DNA of 64,000 nucleotides from Thermococcus pacificus (GTDB lineage: Archaea > Methanobacteriota_B > Thermococci > Thermococcales > Thermococcaceae), in assembly GCF_002214485.1 (NCBI RefSeq), contig NZ_CP015102.1, positions 1,612,001 to 1,676,000 on the forward strand. The letters run 5' to 3'. How positions within the stretch are numbered: the first letter of the stretch is position 1; each line of letters opens with the position of its first letter. A program made the translations under genes and the position numbers. Positions 22,622 through 32,755 of the stretch are shown here, in pieces. The notes below the pieces were generated by a model that saw only the letters and a program-made list of their open reading frames with translations, had not been told where the DNA came from and did no database searches.

Positions 22622-25240
22622 TCACACGTCCCTTCGCTTTTCCCAGTTTTTTCGCCCCTTTCCTTTCCAGTTCTGCAGACTCTGACCCCTCTGATTCCTC
22701 AGATCCTGATGTCCCGGATGGTTCCTTCTTTCTCCACCTTCCCTTCGTATCGTCCTGCCCTCCTCAATCTCCCTCTTCAGGATCTTCGCCTCTTCCTCAG
22801 CATCCCTAACGCGGAAGACCCTCGCTATTCTCTCTATTGCCTCAAGCTTCCTTACTATACCATCGAGCCACGTGAAGACGTCGCCGGGATAGACTATCAG
22901 CCCGTAGACCTTCCTGAAGTGCTCGGCTATTTGAGTGGGATGTTTCCCGCTCCTCCTCAGCTCGATTATCATGTTGCTTACCCGCTCCATCGCGTAGTCG
23001 GTGCAGTCATCCTCTGGGCACATGAAGAACTCCTGGTAGAGCGTGAAGAGTCTCTCGGCGGCGTTTGGACTCAGCTCCGGAATCACCTTGTCGAGCTCGT
23101 CCAGGATGGAGGCGAAGCTCGGGGAGAAGACGTTGGCGCTGAGGCGGCCCCTAACTGCGCTCTCAAGCTCCCTCTGGAGGACGCTGCTCAGGTAGAGGTT
23201 CTCGAAGGGGAGCAGTTTTACCGCTATCCACTGGGCCGGTTTCTCGCCAAGGTTCTCGCGGATGAATGTGGCTTCCTTCGGCAGCAAAAAGCTCATGCTC
23301 ACGGCCCTTCCGTAGTGGGTGACCTCAACGAGAGAACCATTAAGCCGGACGAAGTCGAACTCCTCCAGCTTCTCCAGGACCTTCTCCGCGCTCTGGTTCG
23401 CCCCGAGGCACCTTGACTGGACTTCTTCAATGACGTCGAGCCTGTTGAAGACGCACGAGTGGGCCAGAACGTTGTCCTGCTCGAGCTCGTCGCTCCATTC
23501 GACTACGACAGGCTCTATCGGTGCAGTCAAGAGCTTGAAGGCAACTTCATCTTCACTGCCTTCCATCTGGGCCGAGTACTTTCTCCCTGGCTCGACTATG
23601 AGGTAGACCCTCCCCTTCTCGTGGTAGAGCGGCCTCCCAGCACGGCCGAGCATCTGGTGGAACTCCCTCACGCTTAGCCACTTGTTGCCCATCGCGAGGC
23701 TCTCAAAGATCACCTGGGAAGCCGGAAAGTCCACTCCAGCCCCGAGGGCCGCGGTGGTAACAACAACGTCGAGCATCTGAGCCAGAAACTCCATCTCGGT
23801 GAGCTTTCTCTGCTTGTAAGGCAGGCCGGAGTGATAGGGCTTCGCCCTCAGTCCCTTGCTCGTGAGGTAAGCGGCAAGCTCATGCGTCCTCTTCCTTGAG
23901 AAGGTGAAGACTATCGTCTGCCCTTTATAACCCTGTTTAGACTTCCTGTTTGCCTCAGCTTTACAGAGGTTCGCTATATGCCGCCACTTCTCGCCCTCGT
24001 TTCTCGCTATGATGATGTGCCTCTCAAGGTCAACGGGCCTCTCGTCGTAGAGGACCAGTTTTAACCCGAGTTCCTTGGCCAGTTCCTCCGGATTCCCAAC
24101 GGTTGCGCTTAAACCTATGAACTGGGCCTTGGGATAGAGCTTTCTCAGCCTTGCGATGAGGCCGTCTAAACGGGATCCCCTCTCCTCATCGTCCAACGTG
24201 TGGATCTCGTCTATGACTATAGTCCCGACGTTGCCAATTTTTCTTCCAGCCCTGAGGAGATAGTCAATCCCTTCGTAGGTTCCCACTATGATGTCGGCGT
24301 CTATGCCCGTGTCGACAACAACGAGCTCGTCTTTGGTCTTAATCCTGCTCATTCCAACGCGGATGGCAACACGGAGGCCGAGTTTGGAATACCTCCTCTT
24401 GAAGTCCTCGTACTTCTGGTTTGCAAGGGCAACGAGCGGAACGAGGAAGAGCATCTTCTGGCCTTTCATAGCCTTTGGAACTCCAGCAAGCTCGCCTATC
24501 AGCGTCTTTCCGCTCGCCGTTGCCGAAACAACGAGGAGGTTCTCGCCTTCAAGGAGGCCGTTCTTAACGGCCAAGCTCTGAACCGGGAGGAGTTCGTTTA
24601 CGCCCTCTGCCTTTAGGACGGATTTGAACTTCTCTGGAACGGGAAGCTCATCGACTTTGACTTTATCCACCTTCACGTGCTTCGCCTTCAGCTCGTCCCA
24701 CTTGGTTACTTCAGGATGCCTCGTCGGGTCAAAGCGCGGGTCGAAGGCGTAGAGGACCTTGTCCAGATCGCGGAAGCGCTCAAGGAGCTTCTTCGCCTGA
24801 TCGAACATTGCCACGCTCTTGAAGCGGAAGCGAAGCTCCCTCTTAAGCTCGTCCTCGGCGCAGCGCTCGCAGATGTACTCGTTGTGATACTTAACGCGGT
24901 TCCCCTCGGTGAGAACGGTTATCCTTCCCTCCATGAGGCAGAGGCGACAGAGTTCGGCCCTCTCAACGCGCTTGTTCTGAAGGCGTCTCTTAAAGTAGTC
25001 CTCCCACTCGTCGGCGTTCACGAGGACTATTCTGGCCTGTCTTAATAGTTTCTCCATCTCCTTTGGGTTCCTGTACTGGCTCCCCTCAAGGACCTTGAAG
25101 AGCCTTCCCTCGCGCATTATGAAGCGGTAAATCGCATCAGCTTTTAGATTCCTCATTTGAGCCAGCTTCTCGGGCTCGTTCTCGATGAAAAAGGCCTCAA
25201 GCTCGTTCTTTTTCCTGCCAGGTCTCACAACGAAGAGCAT
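22622..25240 (-). CDS. ASH-Ski2-like superfamily 2 RNA helicase
   Basis: Helicase of 872 aa. An N-terminal module with a zinc-binding cysteine set (ELCRLCLMEG and YICERCAED, about 140-175) precedes the helicase core: Walker A VSATASGKT (about 240), DEIH box IVIDEIHTLDD, motif III LSATVGNP, and motif VI region QMLGRAGRP. The C-terminal region ends in a charged arginine-rich tail. The layout matches the Thermococcales ASH-Ski2 helicase reported to associate with the aRNase J RNA-decay machinery. ATG 25240 follows GGTGA. It is convergent with the DUF63 gene, nine bases apart. Confidence 0.8.
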   Translation of the reverse strand: MLFVVRPGRKKNELEAFFIENEPEKLAQMRNLKADAIYRFIMREGRLFKVLEGSQYRNPKEMEKLLRQARIVLVNADEWEDYFKRRLQNKRVERAELCRLCLMEGRITVLTEGNRVKYHNEYICERCAEDELKRELRFRFKSVAMFDQAKKLLERFRDLDKVLYAFDPRFDPTRHPEVTKWDELKAKHVKVDKVKVDELPVPEKFKSVLKAEGVNELLPVQSLAVKNGLLEGENLLVVSATASGKTLIGELAGVPKAMKGQKMLFLVPLVALANQKYEDFKRRYSKLGLRVAIRVGMSRIKTKDELVVVDTGIDADIIVGTYEGIDYLLRAGRKIGNVGTIVIDEIHTLDDEERGSRLDGLIARLRKLYPKAQFIGLSATVGNPEELAKELGLKLVLYDERPVDLERHIIIARNEGEKWRHIANLCKAEANRKSKQGYKGQTIVFTFSRKRTHELAAYLTSKGLRAKPYHSGLPYKQRKLTEMEFLAQMLDVVVTTAALGAGVDFPASQVIFESLAMGNKWLSVREFHQMLGRAGRPLYHEKGRVYLIVEPGRKYSAQMEGSEDEVAFKLLTAPIEPVVVEWSDELEQDNVLAHSCVFNRLDVIEEVQSRCLGANQSAEKVLEKLEEFDFVRLNGSLVEVTHYGRAVSMSFLLPKEATFIRENLGEKPAQWIAVKLLPFENLYLSSVLQRELESAVRGRLSANVFSPSFASILDELDKVIPELSPNAAERLFTLYQEFFMCPEDDCTDYAMERVSNMIIELRRSGKHPTQIAEHFRKVYGLIVYPGDVFTWLDGIVRKLEAIERIARVFRVRDAEEEAKILKREIEEGRTIRREGGERRNHPGHQDLRNQRGQSLQNWKGKGRKNWEKRRDV

Positions 25241-25276
25241 TCTCACCGCCCCTGTAAATCATTACTAATTCATGGA

Positions 25277-25750
25277 TCAGCGGGTTTTTCTTTCCAGATC
25301 GATCCAGGATTCTTTGAACGTATCTATGACGAGCGTGGCCTCAACCCGTTCCAGGTTCCTGCCGAAGAGGCGCTTTAACTTTCCGGCGAAGGCCTTGACC
25401 TCGTCGGTATCCTGGAAGTGGGCCTTCACCAGTATCTGCCTCTCGCCGCTTCTCCTATAGACTGCCTCGACGTTCTCCATCCCGGCTACCTTTCTCAGTA
25501 TGGGGTCGACCGTGTGGTCGTCTATCGCCAGCTTAAGCTCAAGGAAGACCGAGACGTACTCCCCAAGGAATGTGGGGTTTACAACGGCGGAGTAGCCCCT
25601 GATGGCACCGAGCTTTTCAAGCTTCTCAACCCGGTTTTTAACGCTCGCCGGGGAGAGGTTCACCCTCTTGCCCAGCTCCGTTAGGGTAATCCTGCCTTCC
25701 TTCCGCAGAATACGCAGTATCTCCCTGTCTTTCTCGTCCACTCCAGGCAT
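25277..25750 (-). CDS. Lrp/AsnC family transcription regulator
   Basis: Protein of 157 aa. The N-terminal helix-turn-helix (about 3-60: VDEKDREILRILRKEGRITL, then LSPASVKNRVEKLEKLGAIRGY) is followed by the RAM ligand-binding domain (YVSVFLELKLA, then GERQILVKAHFQDTDEVKAF). It likely binds an amino acid and controls amino-acid or central metabolism genes, possibly its own. ATG 25750 follows GGTGAAGGCC. It is flanked by tyrS upstream and the helicase downstream, all on the same strand; the target cannot be told from context. Confidence 0.9.
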   Translation of the reverse strand: MPGVDEKDREILRILRKEGRITLTELGKRVNLSPASVKNRVEKLEKLGAIRGYSAVVNPTFLGEYVSVFLELKLAIDDHTVDPILRKVAGMENVEAVYRRSGERQILVKAHFQDTDEVKAFAGKLKRLFGRNLERVEATLVIDTFKESWIDLERKTR

Positions 25751-25788
25751 GGCCTTCACCGGATTGGGAAATGGGAAGAAAAACGAAA

Positions 25789-26916
25789 TCAGCGGGTTAT
25801 CTTCACCTGGTTCATCAGCTCAAGCGGCTCCGGGTGCCTCTCAAAGTAGTCCCTGATCGGCTTGAGCAACTCAATGAGGTATTCCGCAACCGCGTTCTTG
25901 AGGTCGAGCGGGTGGAGCTTTCCTTCCGCGAAGTCCCTCTTGAGCTCCTCGAAGGTGGTGTAGGTGATATCTCCACCGAACTTGGCCGGCCTGTGGATGG
26001 TGAACTCTGTCGGCTCCTCGCGGAAGATTATGTGCTCGGCCCAGTCGAGGACCGGGTTGTAGTTGACCTCCTTTGCCGGGCAGAATGCCTTCCTGAGCTT
26101 CTGCCTTATCTCCTCCGGAGTGTCGTGGATAAACACAGCGGAGTAGGGCTTGCTCTTGCTCATCTTCATCTGGGTCTTGAGCTCTTTGAACTGCTCCTCG
26201 CTCTCGATCGGCCAGACCGGCGGCTCCTGCAGGCCGAGGAGGAGGTGGTGGTGTAAAGCCACCGGTTTGAGCTTCTCGCCGTTCCACTCGAGGGCGTGGT
26301 ACTTGAGCTTCTGAGCCACTTCAATCGCTATAACGTGGGCCTTCCTCTGGTCCATTCCGGCGTGGGCAATGGTAACGCCCTGGTAGAATATGTCCGCCAC
26401 CTGCATGGCCGGGTAGATGAGCTTGGCGAAGTCTATCGCTTCGCCCATCTGCCTTCCCATAATCGTGATGGAGCGCATCATTCTTGCCAGGGTAACGTTC
26501 TTGGAGATATCTATGACGGTCTGCCAGTAGTCGCCCTTCTCAAGTATCTCGCTCGCTAAAACGAACTCCACCTTGTCAGGGTCGCCGCCCATGACCTTTA
26601 TGCTCTGCTTCATGCCCTCCTTGAAGTAGGTTAGTGCAACCTTCTGGATGACGTCCAAATCTCCACCGAGCTTGTCGTTGATCCAGCTGTGCCAGTCGGC
26701 CAGGAAAATCCTCGTTTTAACGCCAGCCTTCTGGAGGTCGGCTATCTTCGCTCCCGCCATGAGACCGGTTCCGAGGTGAATGTAACCGCTTATTTCGAAG
26801 CCGATGTAGTGCTGCATCGGGATTCCGACTTCGAGGAGATGCCTGAGGTTCTCTTCCGTAAGGAGTTCCTCCGTGGGCTTCTTCTTTATGAGTTCTATCC
26901 TGCTCTCAATGTCCAT
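25789..26916 (-). CDS. tyrS: Tyrosyl-tRNA synthetase, archaeal type
   Basis: Class I aminoacyl-tRNA synthetase of 375 aa that charges tRNA-Tyr. The HIGH-like motif HLGTG occurs in IGFEISGYIHLGTGLM (about 45), tyrosine-site residues in AGMDQRKAHVIAIEVA, and the KMSKS motif in MKMSKSKPYSAVF (about 205). The short C-terminal anticodon domain is the archaeal/eukaryal type. ATG 26916 follows AGGTGGTGAGT. The gene is preceded by about 150 bases that also hold the promoter of the divergent secreted-protein gene. Confidence 0.93.
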   Translation of the reverse strand: MDIESRIELIKKKPTEELLTEENLRHLLEVGIPMQHYIGFEISGYIHLGTGLMAGAKIADLQKAGVKTRIFLADWHSWINDKLGGDLDVIQKVALTYFKEGMKQSIKVMGGDPDKVEFVLASEILEKGDYWQTVIDISKNVTLARMMRSITIMGRQMGEAIDFAKLIYPAMQVADIFYQGVTIAHAGMDQRKAHVIAIEVAQKLKYHALEWNGEKLKPVALHHHLLLGLQEPPVWPIESEEQFKELKTQMKMSKSKPYSAVFIHDTPEEIRQKLRKAFCPAKEVNYNPVLDWAEHIIFREEPTEFTIHRPAKFGGDITYTTFEELKRDFAEGKLHPLDLKNAVAEYLIELLKPIRDYFERHPEPLELMNQVKITR

Positions 26917-27067
26917 ACTCACCACCTAGTGGCGAAACGGTGCAAGCCTTTAAGGATTTTGCCCCAAGGTGGGGTTCCCTCAGAATGGCCAAAAGTTTAA
27001 CAGAGGCGAAAAACTTCCCATTCATAAGATTTATAACTTCCTAATTCTTAAATAGGCCGGTGATACC

Positions 27068-28123
27068 ATGAAGAAGGCTGCAATAATACTTGCGGTGTTT
27101 GTACTCTTTGGTGTTTTTGGTTTTGCGGCGGCAAGTGCCACCACCATAGGAGTTGACCTCGCCCACGGCGAGAACGACAAGGGATTGACAGTTCTGACGG
27201 ACAAGGATGGTAACGTTGTAGCGGACGGAATGATAAAGACCATCAGCGATGTTACTTGGGCTTACATCGGCCCGGCCGACAAGGCCGACACCCTCGGAAT
27301 CCAGCAGGTTGGCGAGCAGATCACCTACGATGCCATAAAGGACATTGACTTCCTCATCATAGGCCAGCCGGCCCAGGCCTTTACACCTGACGAGATCAAC
27401 GCCCTCAAGCAGTGGTGGGACGACGGCAACAGAATCCTCTGGATCGCCGGTGACAGCGACTACGGAAGCGGCGTCCAGACAATAGACAACGTTAATGCTG
27501 TTCTCGACGCCCTCGGTGTTAACCTCAGGCTCGACCAGTGTTCAGTCGAGGACTCCCAGAGCAACGCTGGAGCCGGCTACCGTGTCGTTGGAATCGTCAA
27601 CCCGGACGACAAGACCCCCAACAAGGAGGACATCACCAAGGACCTCCAGAACGGCGGAAAGGTCCTCTTCCACGGGCCTGGCGTCGTAGCTTACGTTGAC
27701 GACAGCGGCAACTGGCAGACCATCCAGCCGAACGCCGGCCTTGAGAACGTTTACGTTATCGTCACCAGCAGCGAGAACGGGCAGATCGTCGAGAACAGCG
27801 ACCCGGCTGCCAACGCTTACACTGTAGGTGATACTGGGAAGTTCCCGCTTCTGGCCGTTCAGGTCTTCCCGGACAAGAAGAACGTCCTCATCGTCAGCGG
27901 TGAGACTCCCTACGGTGGCTATGAACCCATGTGGGCCCCGGAGTACAGTGAGGTCAAGCTCGACGGGCCGACCTTCGTCACCAACTTCATCCACTGGGCC
28001 GTGAGCACCCAGCAGAGCCTTGGTGAGGAAGAGGGTAGCGAGGGCAGCGGAAGCACCTGCGGTCCGGCCGCTCTCGTCGGTCTCGCCCTCATACCACTCG
28101 CCCTCTACAGGAAGAGGGAGTGA
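27068..28123 (+). CDS. Secreted GATase/ThuA-like fold protein with CGP-CTERM tail
   Basis: Exported protein of 351 aa. A signal peptide (1-24) is followed by an alpha/beta domain that reads like the class I glutamine-amidotransferase-like fold: DIDFLIIGQPAQAFTPDEIN, then WWDDGNRILWIAGDSDYGSG and VNAVLDALGVNL (about 95-160). The nucleophile cysteine is not at the usual elbow. A second half (VLFHGPGVVAYV, PLLAVQVFPDKKNVLIVSG) precedes the linker and STCGPAALVG, a hydrophobic segment and YRKRE. It lies just upstream of the iron-type ABC transporter in the same direction. TATA box AGATTTATAAC is near 27027. A ligand-capture role is inferred. Confidence 0.65.
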   Translation: MKKAAIILAVFVLFGVFGFAAASATTIGVDLAHGENDKGLTVLTDKDGNVVADGMIKTISDVTWAYIGPADKADTLGIQQVGEQITYDAIKDIDFLIIGQPAQAFTPDEINALKQWWDDGNRILWIAGDSDYGSGVQTIDNVNAVLDALGVNLRLDQCSVEDSQSNAGAGYRVVGIVNPDDKTPNKEDITKDLQNGGKVLFHGPGVVAYVDDSGNWQTIQPNAGLENVYVIVTSSENGQIVENSDPAANAYTVGDTGKFPLLAVQVFPDKKNVLIVSGETPYGGYEPMWAPEYSEVKLDGPTFVTNFIHWAVSTQQSLGEEEGSEGSGSTCGPAALVGLALIPLALYRKRE

Positions 28124-28213
28124 TTCTTCTTCCTTCTTTCTTTGCCCGTTGAACCATTAATTTTTTATTGAGTTTCTCGAACTTTCCTCGATTGGCATAA
28201 CCGGGTGATAAAC

Positions 28214-29656
28214 ATGAAGAAGCTCGCGTCAATTGGGGTTATTCTCCTGCTTGCCCTCAGCGTCGTGGCCAGTGGTTGCGTCAGTAGCGGTGGCGGCGAC
28301 GAAACGAGTGGCATAACCCTCGTCGTCGTCACGAGACATGACGCAACCATCCAGTATATGGCAAAGCAGCTCTTCCTCCAGAGCGACATAGCAAAGGAGT
28401 ACAACATCGAAGACATCAAGTTCATCAAGGTTCCTGAGAGCCTCTGGCCAAGCTACATCGAGAAAGGAGCGGACGTCGGCTGGGGTGGAGGCCCGACCCT
28501 CTTCGACGACCTCTACAAAGCCGGCCACCTTGCCCCAATAACTGACGAGAGGGTTCTCAAGCTCATAGGCAACCCGCTACCGACAGAGCTTGCGGGAATG
28601 CCCATGATAAGGAAGGACGGCGACAAGGTCTACTGGATAGCGGCGGCGCTCTCGTCCTTTGGATTCACGGTCAACAAGAAGAAGCTCGCCGAGTGGAACC
28701 TCCCGATACCCCAGAAGTGGGAGGACATAGCCAGCGAGCAGTGGGCTCTCAACCCGCCCCAGTACGGTCTGGCCGACCCGACGAGGAGCACCTCCAACAC
28801 GAGGATATACCAGATCATCCTCCAGGCCTTTGGCTGGGATCAGGGATGGCGCATCATGACCCTTATAGCGGCCAACTCCAAGATATACATGCAGAGTGAC
28901 GCGGTTAGGGATGCAGTCATAAACGGTGAGATAGCGGCTGGAAACACCATAGACTTCTACGGTTACACCGCGATGCAGCAGAACCCCGACTGTCTCTACG
29001 TCGTCCCGAAGGGGGAGAGCATCATAAACGGTGACCCGATAGCGCTTCTCGCCAAGGCCCAGCACCCAGAGGCGGCGCAGGCCTTCATATACTGGGTGCT
29101 CACTGAGGGCCAGACCATCTGGATGAGCCCAGACATCAACAGGCTCCCCATCAACCCGCAGGTCTTTGATATGAAGGTTACCAAGGAGTACGCTGACGTA
29201 GTCTTCAAGGGCGAGCACGTTGGCGAGACCTACGGTGAGGCGAGGCCTGCCCTCAAGAAGGCCTACGAGGACGCCATACACGCCGAGGGAATACCCTTCG
29301 ACGACAAGCGCGCCCTCGAGACTATCAACGCGCTCCAGTACTACTTCAAGGCCACCCTCGTCGACCCGAATCAGAAGCTCCACGACGCATGGGTTGCCAT
29401 AGTCCAGGCCTACAAGGATGGAAAGATAAGTGAGGAGCAGTTCAACCAGCTCAAGGACGAGCTCACCGCTCCGATAGAGTTCAAGGACCCTGACACCGGC
29501 AAGACCGTCACCTTGACCGAAGACTACGCCAAGAGCATAAACGAAAGGATCATGAAGGACAGGAACTTCCAGGACCAGCTCGTTCAGGAGTGGCGCCAGG
29601 CCGCTAGCGACAAGTACGACAAGGTACTCCAAGACCTCAAGGCCATAACCGGCTGA
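28214..29656 (+). CDS. ABC transporter substrate-binding lipoprotein, iron(III)-type
   Basis: Extracytoplasmic solute-binding protein of 480 aa. The lipobox SVVASGCVSSGGG gives a lipid-anchored mature N-terminus. The core (TLVVVTRHDATIQYMAKQLF; VGWGGGPTLFDDLYKAGHLA; YGLADPTRSTSNTRIYQIIL; GDPIALLAKAQHPEAAQAF) is typical of family 6/8 binding proteins that carry iron or other small ligands. An extra C-terminal helical region of about 130 residues is longer than in bacterial FbpA. ATG 28214 follows GGGTGATAAAC. A permease and an ATPase gene follow, forming a complete importer. Iron as substrate is inferred from family. Confidence 0.8.
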   Translation: MKKLASIGVILLLALSVVASGCVSSGGGDETSGITLVVVTRHDATIQYMAKQLFLQSDIAKEYNIEDIKFIKVPESLWPSYIEKGADVGWGGGPTLFDDLYKAGHLAPITDERVLKLIGNPLPTELAGMPMIRKDGDKVYWIAAALSSFGFTVNKKKLAEWNLPIPQKWEDIASEQWALNPPQYGLADPTRSTSNTRIYQIILQAFGWDQGWRIMTLIAANSKIYMQSDAVRDAVINGEIAAGNTIDFYGYTAMQQNPDCLYVVPKGESIINGDPIALLAKAQHPEAAQAFIYWVLTEGQTIWMSPDINRLPINPQVFDMKVTKEYADVVFKGEHVGETYGEARPALKKAYEDAIHAEGIPFDDKRALETINALQYYFKATLVDPNQKLHDAWVAIVQAYKDGKISEEQFNQLKDELTAPIEFKDPDTGKTVTLTEDYAKSINERIMKDRNFQDQLVQEWRQAASDKYDKVLQDLKAITG

Positions 29657-29809
29657 AACCTTTGATAATTTCCTGCACATTTCTTCAATTTTCTTGCACT
29701 TTTTCACTGTGTGCGAATCAACAAATTTTTGGAAATATTTAAATAGACCCCGGCTCGACCAACTCAGAGTGACGTGTACGGTCTGAATCGGAGCGGAGGT
29801 TGATGCTCA
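29657..29809 (+). promoter_or_regulatory. Separate promoter of the ABC permease/ATPase genes
   Basis: After a T-rich stretch that probably ends the binding-protein transcript, GAAATATTTAAATAG (about 29733-29747) is a good TATA region. It lies about 65 bases ahead of the permease ATG. This would let the permease and ATPase be expressed apart from the abundant binding protein. Confidence 0.45.
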
Positions 29810-31648
29810 ATGAAGGTTAGCAAGTGGAGCGAGAGACTCTTCGGAACACCTATATTTGACCCCGTCGTGACGACGTCGTTCCTGTTCCCCCTCCTGTATC
29901 TGATAGCGTTTCTAATAATACCAGTGCTGGCGATGCTGACAATAGCCTTCGTCTACAACGGCCATATCTCACTGCACTGGTTCAGCAACATTCTGAAGTC
30001 TGACTACTACATAAGCCGGCCGACCGGCGAGTTCTACAGGCTTATCACGATGCCCAGCGGGGAGAAGATATACTACGTCCAGGGCGTTGACTTTGGGGTC
30101 ATACTCAACTCGATAATAGTGTCGATCAGCGTCATGATACTGACCACCATCCTCGGAACGGTGTTCGCCTTCGTGATGGCCCGCTACGACTTCCCGGGTA
30201 AGAACATCGTCAGGATACTCCTCTTCGTGCCGCTTCTCGTCACGCCCTTCGTTAACGTCTTCATCGTCAAGAAGATGTTCCTTCCGGACGGCATCATCAA
30301 CTGGCTCTTCTATGACCTCCTGCACCTATTCCCGCACAGAATCGTCATAGACGGCCTCGTCGGCGTCATAGTCGCCCAGTCCCTGACATACTACCCCATC
30401 GTTTACCTCAACGCCTACGCGAGCTTCATCAACATTGATCCGACGCTTGAGGAGCAGGCCGAGAACCTTGGGAGCGGCGGCTTCCACCTCTTCAGGACGG
30501 TCACGTTCCCGCTTGCCCTCCCCGGAATAGCGGCGGGGGCTACTCTCGTTGGAATATTCAGCCTTGAAGACCTGGCCGCCCCCATCGTCTTCCAGGGCAA
30601 CCCGCTCGCCAGGAAGCTCATGTCCTTCCAGATCTACAGCGCATTCACCAGCGGCTTCAACGTTGGAAGCCCGCAGCTCGCGGCCCTGGCAATCATCATG
30701 CTCACCATAGCGATTCTGATGTTCCTTGGAATAAGGAAGTACGTTAGCATGAGGCAGTACGCCATGCTCAGCAAGGGAGGAAGGTGGAAGCCGAGGGTTG
30801 CGAAGCCCAAGGGCTGGCAGGCGGCTCTCATTTACCTCGTCGTCCTCCCGTTGCTCCTCCTGTCAATATTCCCACAGGTCGGTGTCGTCCTGCTGGCATT
30901 CAGCGAGAGCTGGTCCGGAACCTGGCCAGATGGCTTCACGACCCAGCACATAATGAGCATAATCACCCAGCCGGACATCGAGCGTGTCATCATGAACAGC
31001 GTCATGTACTCGACCGTGGCCATTGTGGTCATCATTCTGCTGTCCCTCACGGCTTCCTACGCCTCCAGCAGGTTCAAGAAGAGCCAGCTCGGCCCGGTCC
31101 TCGATAGCCTAGCCACGATTCCGATAGCCGTTCCCGGTATCGTCATAGCGATGGGCTATTTCTTCTTCTTCGCCAAGGTCTTCCCGAACACTCCCCTCGA
31201 CCCGACCAACCTGCTCGGCTTCAACCCCGCGATGGTGCTCGTGCTGGCATACTCCATAAGGCGTCTGCCCTTCGCGGCGCGCTCCATCTCAGCGGGAATC
31301 CAGCAGGTTCACGTCTCGCTCGAGGAGGCGGCACTTAACCTCGGTGCGAGCAGGTGGAAGGCCCTCACTGGAATCCTGATACCGCTGATACTCCTGAACC
31401 TCCTCGGTGGAGCCATGCTCAGCTTCGTCTACTGTATGAGCGAGACCAGCGTCGGCATCACCTTGGGTTCAATCAACCCTGACTACTACCCGATAACCGC
31501 CAGGATGGTCGAGCTGATGACGAGCGCCGTTGGAAGCGCCAACCTCGCCGCTGCGCTCGGTGTCTTCCTTATGACGGTTCAGATAATCGCCATAGTCCTT
31601 GCGAACGTGATAACCAAGCAGAGGTACTCCTTCATAGGTCTCACATGA
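29810..31648 (+). CDS. ABC transporter permease, fused two-domain (FbpB-like)
   Basis: Inner-membrane permease of 612 aa made of two fused permease domains. Each half has a binding-protein-dependent transport motif: [20 protein letters not shown] near residue 220 and [20 protein letters not shown] near residue 510, both containing the EAAxxLG loop that contacts the ATPase. About twelve hydrophobic helices are visible. One fused chain replaces the usual two permease subunits, as in FbpB-type iron importers. The start follows GGAGGTTGATGCTCA. The ATPase gene starts ten bases after the stop. Confidence 0.88.
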   Translation: MKVSKWSERLFGTPIFDPVVTTSFLFPLLYLIAFLIIPVLAMLTIAFVYNGHISLHWFSNILKSDYYISRPTGEFYRLITMPSGEKIYYVQGVDFGVILNSIIVSISVMILTTILGTVFAFVMARYDFPGKNIVRILLFVPLLVTPFVNVFIVKKMFLPDGIINWLFYDLLHLFPHRIVIDGLVGVIVAQSLTYYPIVYLNAYASFINIDPTLEEQAENLGSGGFHLFRTVTFPLALPGIAAGATLVGIFSLEDLAAPIVFQGNPLARKLMSFQIYSAFTSGFNVGSPQLAALAIIMLTIAILMFLGIRKYVSMRQYAMLSKGGRWKPRVAKPKGWQAALIYLVVLPLLLLSIFPQVGVVLLAFSESWSGTWPDGFTTQHIMSIITQPDIERVIMNSVMYSTVAIVVIILLSLTASYASSRFKKSQLGPVLDSLATIPIAVPGIVIAMGYFFFFAKVFPNTPLDPTNLLGFNPAMVLVLAYSIRRLPFAARSISAGIQQVHVSLEEAALNLGASRWKALTGILIPLILLNLLGGAMLSFVYCMSETSVGITLGSINPDYYPITARMVELMTSAVGSANLAAALGVFLMTVQIIAIVLANVITKQRYSFIGLT

Positions 31649-31658
31649 GGTGGTTGGA

Positions 31659-32723
31659 ATGGTTGATGTCAAGCTCGAGAACATAGTCAAAACCTTTGGA
31701 GAAACCGTTGCCCTCAAGGGAATAAACCTCCACATCAAGGCTGGTGAGCTCTTCACCCTGCTCGGCCCGAGCGGGTGCGGAAAGTCAACAACGCTGAGGA
31801 TAATAGCGGGCCTCGACTTCCCTGACAGCGGAACCATCTACTTCGGCGACGAGGAGGTCACATACCTCCCGTCCAGCAAGCGCGGCGCAGTGCTCGTCTT
31901 CCAGAACTACGCCCTCTGGCCCCACATGACGGTCTTCGACAACGTCGCCTACGGCCTGAAGCTGAGGAAGGTCCCGAAGGCCGAGATAGAGAAGAGGGTC
32001 AAGTGGGCCCTTGAGCTGGTCAAGCTCCAGGGGTTTGAGGACCGCTACCCGACCCAGCTGAGCGGTGGTCAGCAGCAGCGTGTGGCAATAGCCAGGGCCC
32101 TCGTCGTTGAGCCGAAAGTTCTCCTCCTCGACGAGCCGCTGAGCAACCTCGACGCCAAGCTAAGGCTTGAGATGCGCTCGGAAATAAGGAGAATACAGAG
32201 GGAGCTCGGAATCACCGTCATCTACGTCACCCACGACCAGGAGGAGGCAATGGCCATAAGCGACAGGATAGCCGTCATGAACGTCGGAACCGTCGAGCAG
32301 GTAGGGACCCCGAAGGAAATATACGAGACGCCCAAGACTGAGTTCGTTGCCAGCTTCATGGGCAAGACCAACGTCATTCCAGCGAAGGTCGTCGAGAGGA
32401 ACGGGGATCGCGTCACCGTCGAGTTCGAGGGTATAAGGCTGGACGGCCTCCACTACACGGAGAAGAGCGATGACGTGGTTGTCGTCATAAGGCCGGAGAG
32501 GATAAAGCTCAAACCCGTTGAAAACGCGGTCTCGTTCACCGGAACGGTTGACCTCGTCGAGTACTACGGGTTCTTCATAGAGGTCGTCGGCCTCTTCGGC
32601 GACACGAGGATCATAGCAAGGACCATCAGCGACAGGGACGTTGCCGGCCTCAGGCCGACCCAGCCGGTGACCTTCTACGTGGAGAGGGACGACATCATAG
32701 TCCTCCCGAAGCAGCATCTTTAA
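31659..32723 (+). CDS. ABC transporter ATP-binding protein (FbpC/PotA-like)
   Basis: ATPase of 354 aa that powers the importer encoded by the two genes before it. It shows Walker [12 protein letters not shown]-loop [20 protein letters not shown], signature [15 protein letters not shown], Walker [17 protein letters not shown] and the H-loop [14 protein letters not shown]. The C-terminal TOBE domain (about 240-354) is the regulatory module common to sugar, polyamine and iron ATPases. ATG 31659 follows GAGGTGG. It ends about 30 bases before the DUF447 gene, which may be co-transcribed. Confidence 0.9.
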   Translation: MVDVKLENIVKTFGETVALKGINLHIKAGELFTLLGPSGCGKSTTLRIIAGLDFPDSGTIYFGDEEVTYLPSSKRGAVLVFQNYALWPHMTVFDNVAYGLKLRKVPKAEIEKRVKWALELVKLQGFEDRYPTQLSGGQQQRVAIARALVVEPKVLLLDEPLSNLDAKLRLEMRSEIRRIQRELGITVIYVTHDQEEAMAISDRIAVMNVGTVEQVGTPKEIYETPKTEFVASFMGKTNVIPAKVVERNGDRVTVEFEGIRLDGLHYTEKSDDVVVVIRPERIKLKPVENAVSFTGTVDLVEYYGFFIEVVGLFGDTRIIARTISDRDVAGLRPTQPVTFYVERDDIIVLPKQHL

Positions 32724-32755
32724 ATCCCCCTTTTCTATTCCCTTTAGGTGGTCCC

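Noticed and set aside
26950-27000. CCCCAAGGTGGGG as an operator of the secreted-protein gene
   Set aside because: A short isolated palindrome about 60 bases before the TATA box with no second copy; too weak to report as a site.
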